From assembly GCF_002354895.1 (NCBI RefSeq), contig NZ_CP023439.1:2046001-2110000 (forward strand): a DNA stretch of 64,000 nucleotides, read 5' to 3'. The translations under genes were made by a program, and so were the position numbers. Each line of letters opens with the position of its first letter. Position 1 is the first letter of the stretch. Origin of the DNA: Thauera sp. K11 (GTDB lineage: Bacteria; Pseudomonadota; Gammaproteobacteria; Burkholderiales; Rhodocyclaceae). This document shows, piece after piece, positions 45,401-52,209 of this stretch. The notes beneath the pieces are model-generated. The model ran no database searches. It was not told the origin of the DNA and saw only the letters and a program-made list of their open reading frames with translations.

Positions 45401-48400
45401 CTGTTCGGAGAAGTTGAGCAGGAACTGGTCGCCCTTGACGCCGTTGCCGTCGGCGTCGAGCGTGAGGACGGGGTTGGTGGCGGCTGCTGCCGGGGCGACG
45501 GCATTGACCTGGACGGTGGCGACGGCCGGGGTGGCGGTGACGTTGCCGATGCTGTCGGTGGCGGTGAAGGTGAAGGAGCGCACGCCGTCGATGCCGGTGG
45601 TGGCGCTGTTGAGGTACTTGAGCGAGCGCACCAGGGCCTGGGCCTGGGCCGCGGTGGCGGTGGCGCCGCTGTTGAGGGAGAAGTCGAAGGTGCCGTTGGC
45701 GTAGAGGACCTTCCAGGTGTTGGTGCCGTCGGAGACGGTGGAGGGTAGCGAGGTGCCGTTGGCGTTGAGGTCGGTGGCGCTCACGCGCAGCTTTTCGTCG
45801 GTGCCGTTGATGATGCCGGTGACCTTGATGGAGACGCTGGCGATGCCGGTGGCTTCGACGACGGTGGCGGTGTTGGCGGCGCTCTGGAGGAGCACGCCGG
45901 TGCTGGCCTGGACCTGGGTGGCGGGGGTGCTGGCGTTGAGGCCGCCAGCGCCGCCGTTGAGGTCGATGACCGGCGGGGTGACGTCGGCGGAGAAGGTGGC
46001 GACGGCGGCGGCGGAATTGTTGCCGGCGGCATCGGTGAGCACGAAGCTCATGGTGCGGGTGCCCGAGGGGAGGACCGAGTAGGCGTAGGTGGCGTTGCGC
46101 ATGAGGGCCTGGGCGAGCGCGGCGAGGCTGCCGCCGGCGGTGGCCGAGGTGAGGGTGAGCACGCCGCCGGCGGTCATGACGTAGTCCCAGTTTTCGCCAT
46201 TGACGGAGACGACGCCGGTGTCGGCGACGGCCAGGCCGATGGCGGTGCCGCCGATGGTGAGGGTCTCGCCGGTGCCGCCGGCCGAGACGGCGCCGGTGTT
46301 GGCGGTGACGGTGATCTTGGCGATCTTGCCGGAGCCGCTTTCGGTGATGGTGGCGCTCTGGCCGGCGGTGGCGTTGTCGATGCTGAACGGGGTGCTGGGG
46401 GCGTTGGCGTTGACGATGTAGCCGGTGCCGGCGTGGGCGCTGGAGAGGTCGAGCGTGGGCGCGGCGCGGTCGAGCAGGAAGCTGGTGGTGCCGGCCGGGC
46501 TGGGGTTGCCGGCGGGGTCGGTGGCGACGGCGGAGACGGTGATGGTGCCGTCACCCAGGGTGGTGAGGTTGGCCGAGGTGAGCGTGACCGCCTGCGCCGC
46601 GCCGGTAGCGGTGAGGGTTTTTACGACCGTGTCGGCGCCGTTGGTGAAGGTGACTTCGATGCTCGCGCCCGCTTCAGCGCTGACCGTCACCACACCGGAA
46701 CCCTGTGTTGCCTCCGCAGCAGTTGCCCCGTAGAGGACGCCGGTGCCCAGTGCGAGGGTCGGCGCGGCGGGCGCGGTGGTGTCCACCTTGTAGCTGGCGT
46801 TGGCGGCGACGGCGGCGTGGGTGAGCGTGGCGTTGTTGCCGGCGGCGTCCTTGATGGTGCCGCTGTTGAGGCCGAGTGCGTTGGCGCCGAGCGAGATGCC
46901 GTCGGTGTCGGTCTGGCCGGCCAGGATGGTGTAGGTGAAGGTCAAGGTGGTGGTGCCGGAGCCCGCCACATAGTTGGCCTGCACCGCCGTGCCACCGATG
47001 GTCAGCGCCAACTGGGGCGTGCCCGTCACCGTGACGGCTTCGGTGAAGGTGACGGTGGCCTGGATGATGTCATTGGCGTTGAGGAAGTTGTTCTGGTCGC
47101 CGCTGGCGTCGCTGAGGACGACGGCCGAGACGGTGGGCGCCTTGGTGTCGTAGGGCTGGGCCGTGGCGCTGGTCGTTGTGGCGATGGCGGTGCCGCCGAG
47201 GTCGGTGAGGCCGGTGCCGACGGTGACGCCGATGTTGCCTTCGGTGTTGGCGGTGGGGATGACGACCAGGGTGTATTGGCTGGCGTTGACGGTGGTGAAG
47301 GTGCCCTTGGTGCCGTTGGTGACGGTGACGTCGCTGGCGTCGAAGCCGGTGACGTCTTCGCTGAAGGTGAAGGTGTAGGTGACGTTGCCGGTGGCGGTGC
47401 CGGCGGTGTCGTCGGTGATGGTGAGGGTGGGGGCGGTGGTGTCTACCTTGTAGCTGGCGTTGGCGGCAACCGGGTCGTGGGTGAGCGTGGCGTCGTTGCC
47501 GGCGGCGTCCTTGATGGTGCCACCGTTGAGGCCGAGCACGTCGGCGCCGAGCGAGATGCCGTCGATGTCTGTCTGGCCGGACTGGATGGTGTAGGTGAAG
47601 GTGATGGCGGTGGTGCCGGTGCCGGCGGCGTAGCTGGCCTGGACGGTGCTGGCGCCGATGGTGAGCGCGAGTTGCGGGGTGCCGGTGACGGTGACGGCTT
47701 CGCTGAAGGTGACGGTGGCGGTGACCGTGTCGCCGACGTTGAGGATGCTGTTCTGCGCGCCGGTGGCGGACGTGAGGGCGACCGAGGCGACGGTGGGCAG
47801 CTTGGTGTCGTAGGGCTGGGCCGGGGCGTTGGTGGATGTGGCGATGGCGGTGCCGCCGAGGTCGGTGAGGCCGGTGCCGACGCTGACGCCGATGTCGGCG
47901 CCCTCTTCGTCCTCGGTGGGCGTGACGACGAGGGTGTATTGGCTGGCGCTGACGGTGCCGAAGGTGCCCTTGGTGCCGTTGGTCACCGTGATGTCGCTGG
48001 CGTCGAAGCCGGTGACGTCTTCACTGAAGGTGAAGGTGTAGGTGACGTCGCCGGTGGCGGTGCCGGGGGCGTTGTCGGTGATGGTGAGCGTGGGGGCGGT
48101 GGTGTCTACCTTGTAGCTGGCGTTGGCGGCGACGAGGGCGTGGGCGAGCGTTGCGTTGTTGCCGGCGGCGTCCTTGATGGTGCCGCCGTTGAGGATGAGC
48201 GCGCCGGCGGCGATGGCGATGCCGTCGGTGTCGGTCTGGCCGGCGAGGATGGTGTAGGTGAAGGTGATGGCGGTGGTGCCGGTGCCGGCGGCGTAGTTGG
48301 CCTGCACGGTGCTGGCGCCGATGGTGAGCGCGAGTTGCGGGGTGCCGGTGACGGTGACGGCTTCGTTGAAGGTGACGGTGGCGGTGACGGATTCGCTGAA

Positions 48401-50200
48401 GGTGACGGTGGCGGTGACCGCGTCGCCGACGTTGAGGAAGCTGTTCTGCGCGCCGGTGGCGGCCGTGAGGGCGACCGAGGCGACGGTGGGCAGCTTGGTG
48501 TCGTAGGGCTGGGCCGGGGCGTTGGTCTGGCCGGCGATGGCGGTGCCGCCGAGGTCGGTGAGGCCGGTGCCGACGCTGACGCCGATGTCGGCGCCCTCTT
48601 CGTCCGCGGTGGGCGTGACGACGAGGGTGTATTGGCTGGCGCTGACGGTGCCGAAGGTGCCCTTGGTGCCGTTGGTCACGGTGACGTCGCTGGCGTCGAA
48701 GCCGGTGAGTTCGACCAGGGCGTAGCCGGCGATGATGTCGGCCAGCGTCAGCAGGCGCGAGGCGACGACCTCGCCGCCGACGACGAGCGAGATGAGGTCG
48801 CCCGCGACCGCCTCGGCGGCGAACGGCGCGGCCACCGTCAGCCCGGCCGCGGCGACGGCGGAGTTCACCTTCAGCGCGGGGCCGAACTGCGCGTCGTTGT
48901 ACGCCGCCGCCCCGTTCGAGCCGCCGGACAGCGGGTCCGTCGCCGCCGTGGTGACGGCGATCAGTTCGGCCCTGGCGGCGTTCGGCCCGGATTCGAAGAC
49001 GGCCGCCCCCTGCGCCAGCAGTTCGGCGCCGCTCAACGCCAGTTCGCCGCTCGAACCGGTCGCCGAGAAGGCGGCGGCGAGCTGCTGCAGCGTCGCATCG
49101 ATCGAGCCGGTCACGCTGTCCGCGCCCGACAGCGCGGCGAGCAACTGGCCGTAGAACTCGGCCTCGCTCAGTTCGGCCTCGTCATACTCCGGGTCGAGCA
49201 CCAGCACGAAGGCGCCCGAGGGGTCGATGCCGAAGACGCTCTTGATGGCCGCGTTGATGTCCGCGATCTGTTGCGCGCTCGCGGTCGCCTTTGCCTCGGT
49301 GATGCCGAGTTCGCGCACCGCCAGTTCGGTGAACGGCGTCACCGTCACCACGAGGTTGCCCTCCCCTTTCACCGCCGCGGCCCGCAGGTCGGTCTGCAGC
49401 GGCTTGTCGGCGTTGGACGCCTCGTCGCGGTAGTCCGCCACAGCAACCCCGTTGGCGTCGAAGACGCGCACCAGGATCGGGCCGGTGTAGCCGTTCGTGA
49501 GGGTCAGGATCGCCTGGCCGTTGGCGTCGGTCAGGCCCGAGCCCAGCAGGTTTCCGGTGGCGTCGTGGATTTCGTAGGACAGCGCAGTGACCGCGCGGCC
49601 GGCGGCGAAGTTCACCGTGATGGTGGAAGGCTGCTGCGTGGGCGCGGCGGCCTCCTTGCTGCCGCCGCCACCGCCGCTGTTGGCCGCCAGCCCGATGGCG
49701 CCGGCGGCGAGACCGACCGTGCCGAGCAGGACGAGCGGATTGTCGTAGAAGGGGGCGGACGACCCGCCCTGCGATGCAAGCGCCAGCGCCCCGCCGTCAT
49801 TCCCCTGGCTGTAGAGGACGATGCCGCCGTCGGCGGAGGGATTCCCGGCCGCGGCGTCCAGCGACGAGAACGACTGCTCGCCGCCGTTGGTTGCGGTGGT
49901 GAAGTTCAGCCCGCCTTCGGACTGGCTGTAGTAGCCCTCGATGCGCAGGCGGGTGCCGTCTTCCAGCGTGACGTCGAGATCGTTGCCGACGCGGCGGATC
50001 ACGGCGGCTTCTTCGAGTTGTTCCTTGCCGTCCGCGCCCTTGCGCAGCAACCGGTATGCACTCCCGGACGAAGCCGGTACGCGGTTCGCCCCGGCGGCCA
50101 GAACCTGCGCGCCGCCTTTGCCGTCGATCAGGATCACCTCGCCGCGCCTGGCAGCGGAAATGGCTTCCGAAACGGCCTTCTGCATAACAGTCTTGCCCAT
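42152..50200 (-). CDS. Giant BapA-like RTX adhesin (gene d)
   Basis: 2682 residues, full length. Residues 1-150 form a BapA-type prefix (VILIDGKGGAQVLAAGANRV, YSQSEGGLNF) with no Sec signal. A hydrophobic helix (155-174) and a Gly linker (176-180) follow: the module that holds type I-secreted adhesins at the outer membrane. A conserved stalk (to about 500) is shared with gene e. Then come tandem SwmB/Ig-like repeats (about 493-1157), more Ig domains, a ConA/LamG-like domain (about 2007-2237, WFDADTLAGG to WQQEMDSYITQK), an Ig domain, RTX repeats (about 2527-2587) and a type I secretion C-terminus. The ATG at 50198-50200 follows AGAGGA. A long leader shared with e lies upstream. Role: surface attachment/biofilm matrix; the ConA-like domain probably binds glycans. 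Export presumably uses a TolC-type channel such as that at 19.4 kb. Confidence 0.88.
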   Translation of the reverse strand: MGKTVMQKAVSEAISAARRGEVILIDGKGGAQVLAAGANRVPASSGSAYRLLRKGADGKEQLEEAAVIRRVGNDLDVTLEDGTRLRIEGYYSQSEGGLNFTTATNGGEQSFSSLDAAAGNPSADGGIVLYSQGNDGGALALASQGGSSAPFYDNPLVLLGTVGLAAGAIGLAANSGGGGGSKEAAAPTQQPSTITVNFAAGRAVTALSYEIHDATGNLLGSGLTDANGQAILTLTNGYTGPILVRVFDANGVAVADYRDEASNADKPLQTDLRAAAVKGEGNLVVTVTPFTELAVRELGITEAKATASAQQIADINAAIKSVFGIDPSGAFVLVLDPEYDEAELSEAEFYGQLLAALSGADSVTGSIDATLQQLAAAFSATGSSGELALSGAELLAQGAAVFESGPNAARAELIAVTTAATDPLSGGSNGAAAYNDAQFGPALKVNSAVAAAGLTVAAPFAAEAVAGDLISLVVGGEVVASRLLTLADIIAGYALVELTGFDASDVTVTNGTKGTFGTVSASQYTLVVTPTADEEGADIGVSVGTGLTDLGGTAIAGQTNAPAQPYDTKLPTVASVALTAATGAQNSFLNVGDAVTATVTFSESVTATVTFNEAVTVTGTPQLALTIGASTVQANYAAGTGTTAITFTYTILAGQTDTDGIAIAAGALILNGGTIKDAAGNNATLAHALVAANASYKVDTTAPTLTITDNAPGTATGDVTYTFTFSEDVTGFDASDITVTNGTKGTFGTVSASQYTLVVTPTEDEEGADIGVSVGTGLTDLGGTAIATSTNAPAQPYDTKLPTVASVALTSATGAQNSILNVGDTVTATVTFSEAVTVTGTPQLALTIGASTVQASYAAGTGTTAITFTYTIQSGQTDIDGISLGADVLGLNGGTIKDAAGNDATLTHDPVAANASYKVDTTAPTLTITDDTAGTATGNVTYTFTFSEDVTGFDASDVTVTNGTKGTFTTVNASQYTLVVIPTANTEGNIGVTVGTGLTDLGGTAIATTTSATAQPYDTKAPTVSAVVLSDASGDQNNFLNANDIIQATVTFTEAVTVTGTPQLALTIGGTAVQANYVAGSGTTTLTFTYTILAGQTDTDGISLGANALGLNSGTIKDAAGNNATLTHAAVAANASYKVDTTAPAAPTLALGTGVLYGATAAEATQGSGVVTVSAEAGASIEVTFTNGADTVVKTLTATGAAQAVTLTSANLTTLGDGTITVSAVATDPAGNPSPAGTTSFLLDRAAPTLDLSSAHAGTGYIVNANAPSTPFSIDNATAGQSATITESGSGKIAKITVTANTGAVSAGGTGETLTIGGTAIGLAVADTGVVSVNGENWDYVMTAGGVLTLTSATAGGSLAALAQALMRNATYAYSVLPSGTRTMSFVLTDAAGNNSAAAVATFSADVTPPVIDLNGGAGGLNASTPATQVQASTGVLLQSAANTATVVEATGIASVSIKVTGIINGTDEKLRVSATDLNANGTSLPSTVSDGTNTWKVLYANGTFDFSLNSGATATAAQAQALVRSLKYLNSATTGIDGVRSFTFTATDSIGNVTATPAVATVQVNAVAPAAAATNPVLTLDADGNGVKGDQFLLNFSEQVDVSKIIIGNITLSGGLTLGTGATLVAQDAVTVGAITYASSFLVTGGTGRNYTTGTTLTIAAANVTDAAGGNAAGNVVFTMTDIVAPGAATPPAAVATDNFINAAEKAATTTLAYTLAAAAVAGDVAKVYVDGVYLKDATTTTGSTALNIDLTDSEWGADGTHSITVRVQDAVGNLGPAGVPKLVTVDTSLSPGFASLFASTDNGTLHLAEAGDVVRVTFNESVGITAGSLDTAIFGTGATVTAVGAVSGKSSTWEIALGTSPDTTMAGKSVTFTSVTDVAGNTGSVSGTIPLDVFNAPGTPTIGNVTSDNVIDSSEVGSAQNITVNIERLAAGDIVKLYMDGVQVGTKTANATDVTNGYVTLSVGANAWGADGERVLSATAQRGVSGTVVSSQLDRHVYVSADGAHWSSSNVVWFDADTLAGGEVTTWTASAGTQLADGQPLVATAVGGASTAVQSSSGHMAINFPGGRYYEFATPTVRPTDNDSFYASAAALSLETSSYRRVLFFGQAGGGGRTWVTYGTQGTNAHINTGSLTSAASNAVGVNTMGQLGALWTGITGTNGIVINGGSVTSPWGGGASTLALPTGATWSGRIGDNGQGGSWVGLIGDVILVTGAVGLAWQQEMDSYITQKHQSTGNVVAALQAGATYDLSVSSTTSGLLDDVLALNATTLGTGNDTIITAGTDYVNAGSGDDTVRVKDLHFRHIDGGQGTDTLVLDAAYTGPSDIVLADFVSNARGVSGDSTADARVNASGYHKLLGFERIDLSQAVGAQTLTVTTADVNQLSETNTLHVTLGTNDVLKTSGFTGNVEYGYWLSGGVAYDRHWTGTDGSTAVELYGAGGDLPAGVSSASYTGTAISIVFDQTVTGSPSALDFTLSTGSVSAASLNTNPTTGLTTLSLTATSAPSGILTVSYIGTGLKDSAGEPLRYKTLLIGDNGANTLTGGSADEALYGNGGADTIAGGAGSDLIVGGGGDDTLTGGLGADIFRFISGESGADTVTDFTKSQGDKLDLSGILLGMGATADNIAGFVQLANAGSNAVIKIDIDGGANFGSPTQTITLTNAWTAGNLNDALTNLIDQRVLVI
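46740..48720 (-). repeat. Three tandem about 0.66-kb Ig-like repeats in gene d
   Basis: The string GTGTCGTAGGGCTGGGCC recurs near 47146, 47808 and 48500, spacings of about 662 and 692 nt. Each unit codes for a pair of Ig-like domains (TFSEDVTGFDASD and TVTFSEAVTVTGTPQLALTI). The longer spacing comes from an extra TVTFSESVTA segment of 10 residues duplicated inside one unit, a replication-slippage scar. Confidence 0.85.
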
Positions 50201-50762
50201 CGCAAATCCTCTTTGAGGTCAGTCCAAGTTGGTCCAGCGTTCTGCAATGCATCATCGAAAGCCTGGGAAACCGCTTTCGGAAAACGTGCGGAGAGGAGCG
50301 CCCCCTCCGTCTGACGGGCGAATTCTGGCGTCCTGCCCGACTGCCAATGTTTGAGGGACGGCCAGGAACCTTTGATTGCTGGTCAAAATCGACGGTGCGG
50401 CGCAAAAAAAACGCCGCCCAAGGCTGGGCCGGGCATTTCGATCGCCATCGGCATGGATTCCCCTCTCGATACGGGGTGGGCGGAGCGGACCATGTGCTGA
50501 CCGATCTGCGCCTTCGCTTTGACGAAGTGCTGGCCCAGCTCGAGTCGGTCGCTGGCTGGAAAACCGCCCGCGTGCAGCGACCTGACCGACGAAGAACGGC
50601 TGGACGAAGCGCTACCCGGTGTTGGTGCGATCGGGGTAATGGACAGGCGGTCCTCATACCGGCCGCGTCTCCGCGATAGCCTGATCTTGGTTGCACTTGG
50701 GGAACGCCAAGACTTGCAACCCATGGCATAACAGCTCAATATTTCAGGCATTAAGAAAAGAA
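50201..50762 (-). promoter_or_regulatory. Long leader/promoter region of gene d, shared with gene e
   Basis: 50201-50440 closely resembles 59113-59350 upstream of gene e. Shared parts are GACCTCAAAG(A/G)AG near the start codon, a hairpin formed by CGAAAGC/GCTTTCG, GGTTCC(T/C)GGCC and a run of eight T on the coding strand. A common 5' untranslated leader and promoter are likely; I cannot pinpoint -35/-10 boxes. 50446-50762 holds no gene I can support. Confidence 0.6.
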
Positions 50763-51107
50763 ATGCCTAGTAAAATGAGCAAATTCGAGATTCCGGAGCA
50801 AGTCACCGAGCAGGTGGCACAGCTCGGCCAACACATACGGCTCGCACGCATCCGGCGCGGCTGGTCGGTGGCCGATCTGGCAAGCAAGGCAGGCATCAAC
50901 CGCAACACGTTGAGCGCGCTGGAACTGGGCAAGCCGGGTACCGCGGTCGGGGTGTGCTTCACCGTCCTGTGGGCTCTGGGGCTGGATCGGACGCTGAACG
51001 GCGTGGCCGATCCCGACGCCGATCTGCACGGCAAGGCGCTCGAAGCCGCACGGCGCCCAACGCGCGCCGGCAAGCCGCGCAAGGCCAGTGAAGACTATGA
51101 CTTCTGA
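50763..51107 (+). CDS. XRE-family regulator, HipB-like; downstream partner broken
   Basis: A 114-residue helix-turn-helix protein: QLGQHIRLARIRRGWSVADL ASKAGINRNTLSALELGKPG is the HTH, with a C-terminal tail ending SEDYDF. HipB-like regulators of this kind usually overlap a hipA kinase gene. Here an ATG in the overlap (51097) opens a frame of only 28 codons (MTSERSLRLL to LTPGIC), which does not continue as HipA. Probably an antitoxin left after loss of its toxin. Confidence 0.65.
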   Translation: MPSKMSKFEIPEQVTEQVAQLGQHIRLARIRRGWSVADLASKAGINRNTLSALELGKPGTAVGVCFTVLWALGLDRTLNGVADPDADLHGKALEAARRPTRAGKPRKASEDYDF

Positions 51108-51171
51108 GCGAAGCCTACGTCTCCTTCGCGAAGGGATCGCAGTGTCCGCTGCGCGGAAAAGCTTGACGCCC

Positions 51172-51210
51172 GGTATCTGTTGAACGACATTCATCGCATC
51201 AACTGATACC
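51172..51210 (+). promoter_or_regulatory. Operator of the xre-res operon
   Basis: GGTATCTGTTGA (51172-51183) and TCAACTGATACC (51199-51210) pair in 11 of 12 positions, and the site ends 9 nt before the xre ATG. TTGACG at 51163-51168 can serve as the -35 box. Autorepression by the Xre antitoxin is expected. Confidence 0.6.
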
Positions 51211-51219
51211 GGAAAAGCC

Positions 51220-51648
51220 ATGATTCTCGTGACACCCGACAGAATCGCTGCGGTCATGTCGCTGCCGTCGATTCCGCACTCCTTCGCCGAACTCGACGAA
51301 CTGGTGTCGCACGGCCTGCCCAAGAACGCCCTGAAGGCGAGCGTGGCGCATGTCTGCAGGAGCGGCGAGGAACGCAAGCGCCTGCTGCACCGGATCGTTC
51401 CCGAGGCCACCTACAAGCGCCGGCGGGAGCGGCTGACGGCGGAAGAATCGGCGCGGGCCGAACGCCTGGCGCGGATCTATGCGACGGCCCTGTACGTCTG
51501 GGATTCCGAGGACGATGCAAGAGCCTTCCTGAACACCCCGCACTCGATGCTGCGTGGCGAAACGCCACTCGACGTCTCGCTGACCGAGCTGGGCGCCCGG
51601 CGCGTCGAAGAACTGCTCTGGAAGCTGTATCACGGCATCGCCGCCTGA
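51220..51648 (+). CDS. Xre/MbcA/ParS-type antitoxin (DUF2384) of a RES-Xre pair
   Basis: A 142-residue antitoxin: an N-terminal Xre-like HTH region (ELDELVSHGLPKNALKASVA, TYKRRRERLTAEESARAERL), then the DUF2384 domain (YATALYVWDSEDDARAFLNT PHSMLRGETPLDVSLTELGA) and the C-terminal toxin-binding helix (EELLWKLYHGIAA). It overlaps the toxin gene (TGATG). It blocks the NAD-binding pocket of the RES toxin and represses the operon. Confidence 0.93.
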   Translation: MILVTPDRIAAVMSLPSIPHSFAELDELVSHGLPKNALKASVAHVCRSGEERKRLLHRIVPEATYKRRRERLTAEESARAERLARIYATALYVWDSEDDARAFLNTPHSMLRGETPLDVSLTELGARRVEELLWKLYHGIAA

Positions 51649-52112
51649 TGCGGATCTTCAGGATCGGCGACGGACGGCATCCGGTCTGGGACGGCACCGG
51701 CGCGGCACTGCTCGGCGGACGCTGGAACAGTGCCGGCAAGCCGGTCATCTACGGTTCCCCGACCTATTCCTGCGCGATGCTGGAAATACTCGCCCACGCC
51801 GGCATCGGCCGCATTCCGCGCACGCACCGTCACGTGGTGGTGGAGGTACCGGACGGCGTTTCGGTCGAGCGCCACGATGCGGACTCGCTGCCGGACGGAT
51901 GGGAATCCGAAGACAGCGCGCCGGCGAGCGCCTTCGGAGACCGATGGCTCGATGAACGGCGCAGCGCCGTCCTCGTCGTGCCGTCCGTCATCGCCCGCCT
52001 CGACTGGAATGCACTGGTCAATCCCCTGCACCCCGAGGCCGCCCTGCTTCGTCCTTCCCAACCGGAACACGTGATCTGGGACAAACGGCTCTTCGCGCGG
52101 CCGGGCGGCTGA
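51648..52112 (+). CDS. RES-domain NAD-degrading toxin
   Basis: A 154-residue RES-domain toxin. The motif residues that name the family are visible: Arg in GGRWNSAGKPVIYGS, Glu in CAMLEILAHAG and Ser near the C-terminal VNPLHPEA region. RES toxins deplete cellular NAD+. Full length for the family and intact. A strong hairpin terminator follows at 52117-52148. Confidence 0.93.
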   Translation: MRIFRIGDGRHPVWDGTGAALLGGRWNSAGKPVIYGSPTYSCAMLEILAHAGIGRIPRTHRHVVVEVPDGVSVERHDADSLPDGWESEDSAPASAFGDRWLDERRSAVLVVPSVIARLDWNALVNPLHPEAALLRPSQPEHVIWDKRLFARPGG

Positions 52113-52116
52113 ACGT

Positions 52117-52148
52117 AAACGGCCGGCATCAGGCGATGCCGGCCGTTT
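52117..52148 (+). terminator. Terminator after the res toxin
   Basis: AAACGGCCGGCATC (52117-52130) and GATGCCGGCCGTTT (52135-52148), 14 bp perfect with a 4-nt loop and A/T edges on both sides, so it may work in both directions. Confidence 0.8.
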
Positions 52149-52171
52149 GTGCTCCTGATGTTTCGGGATGA

Positions 52172-52205
52172 CCGCCCGCGGCGGCCGGCAGGCCGCCGCG
52201 GGCGG
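52172..52205 (-). terminator. Hairpin after gene e
   Basis: CCGCCCGCGGCGGCC (52172-52186) / GGCCGCCGCGGGCGG (52191-52205), 15 bp perfect, 4-nt loop, just after the gene e stop at 52210. No T run of its own; the 52117 hairpin behind it may complete termination. Confidence 0.7.
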
Positions 52206-52209
52206 GACG

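Noticed and set aside
46433..50314. Long plus-strand frame opposite gene d
   Set aside because: Antisense of the Ig-like repeats; Gly/Val/Asp low-complexity product without start signals.
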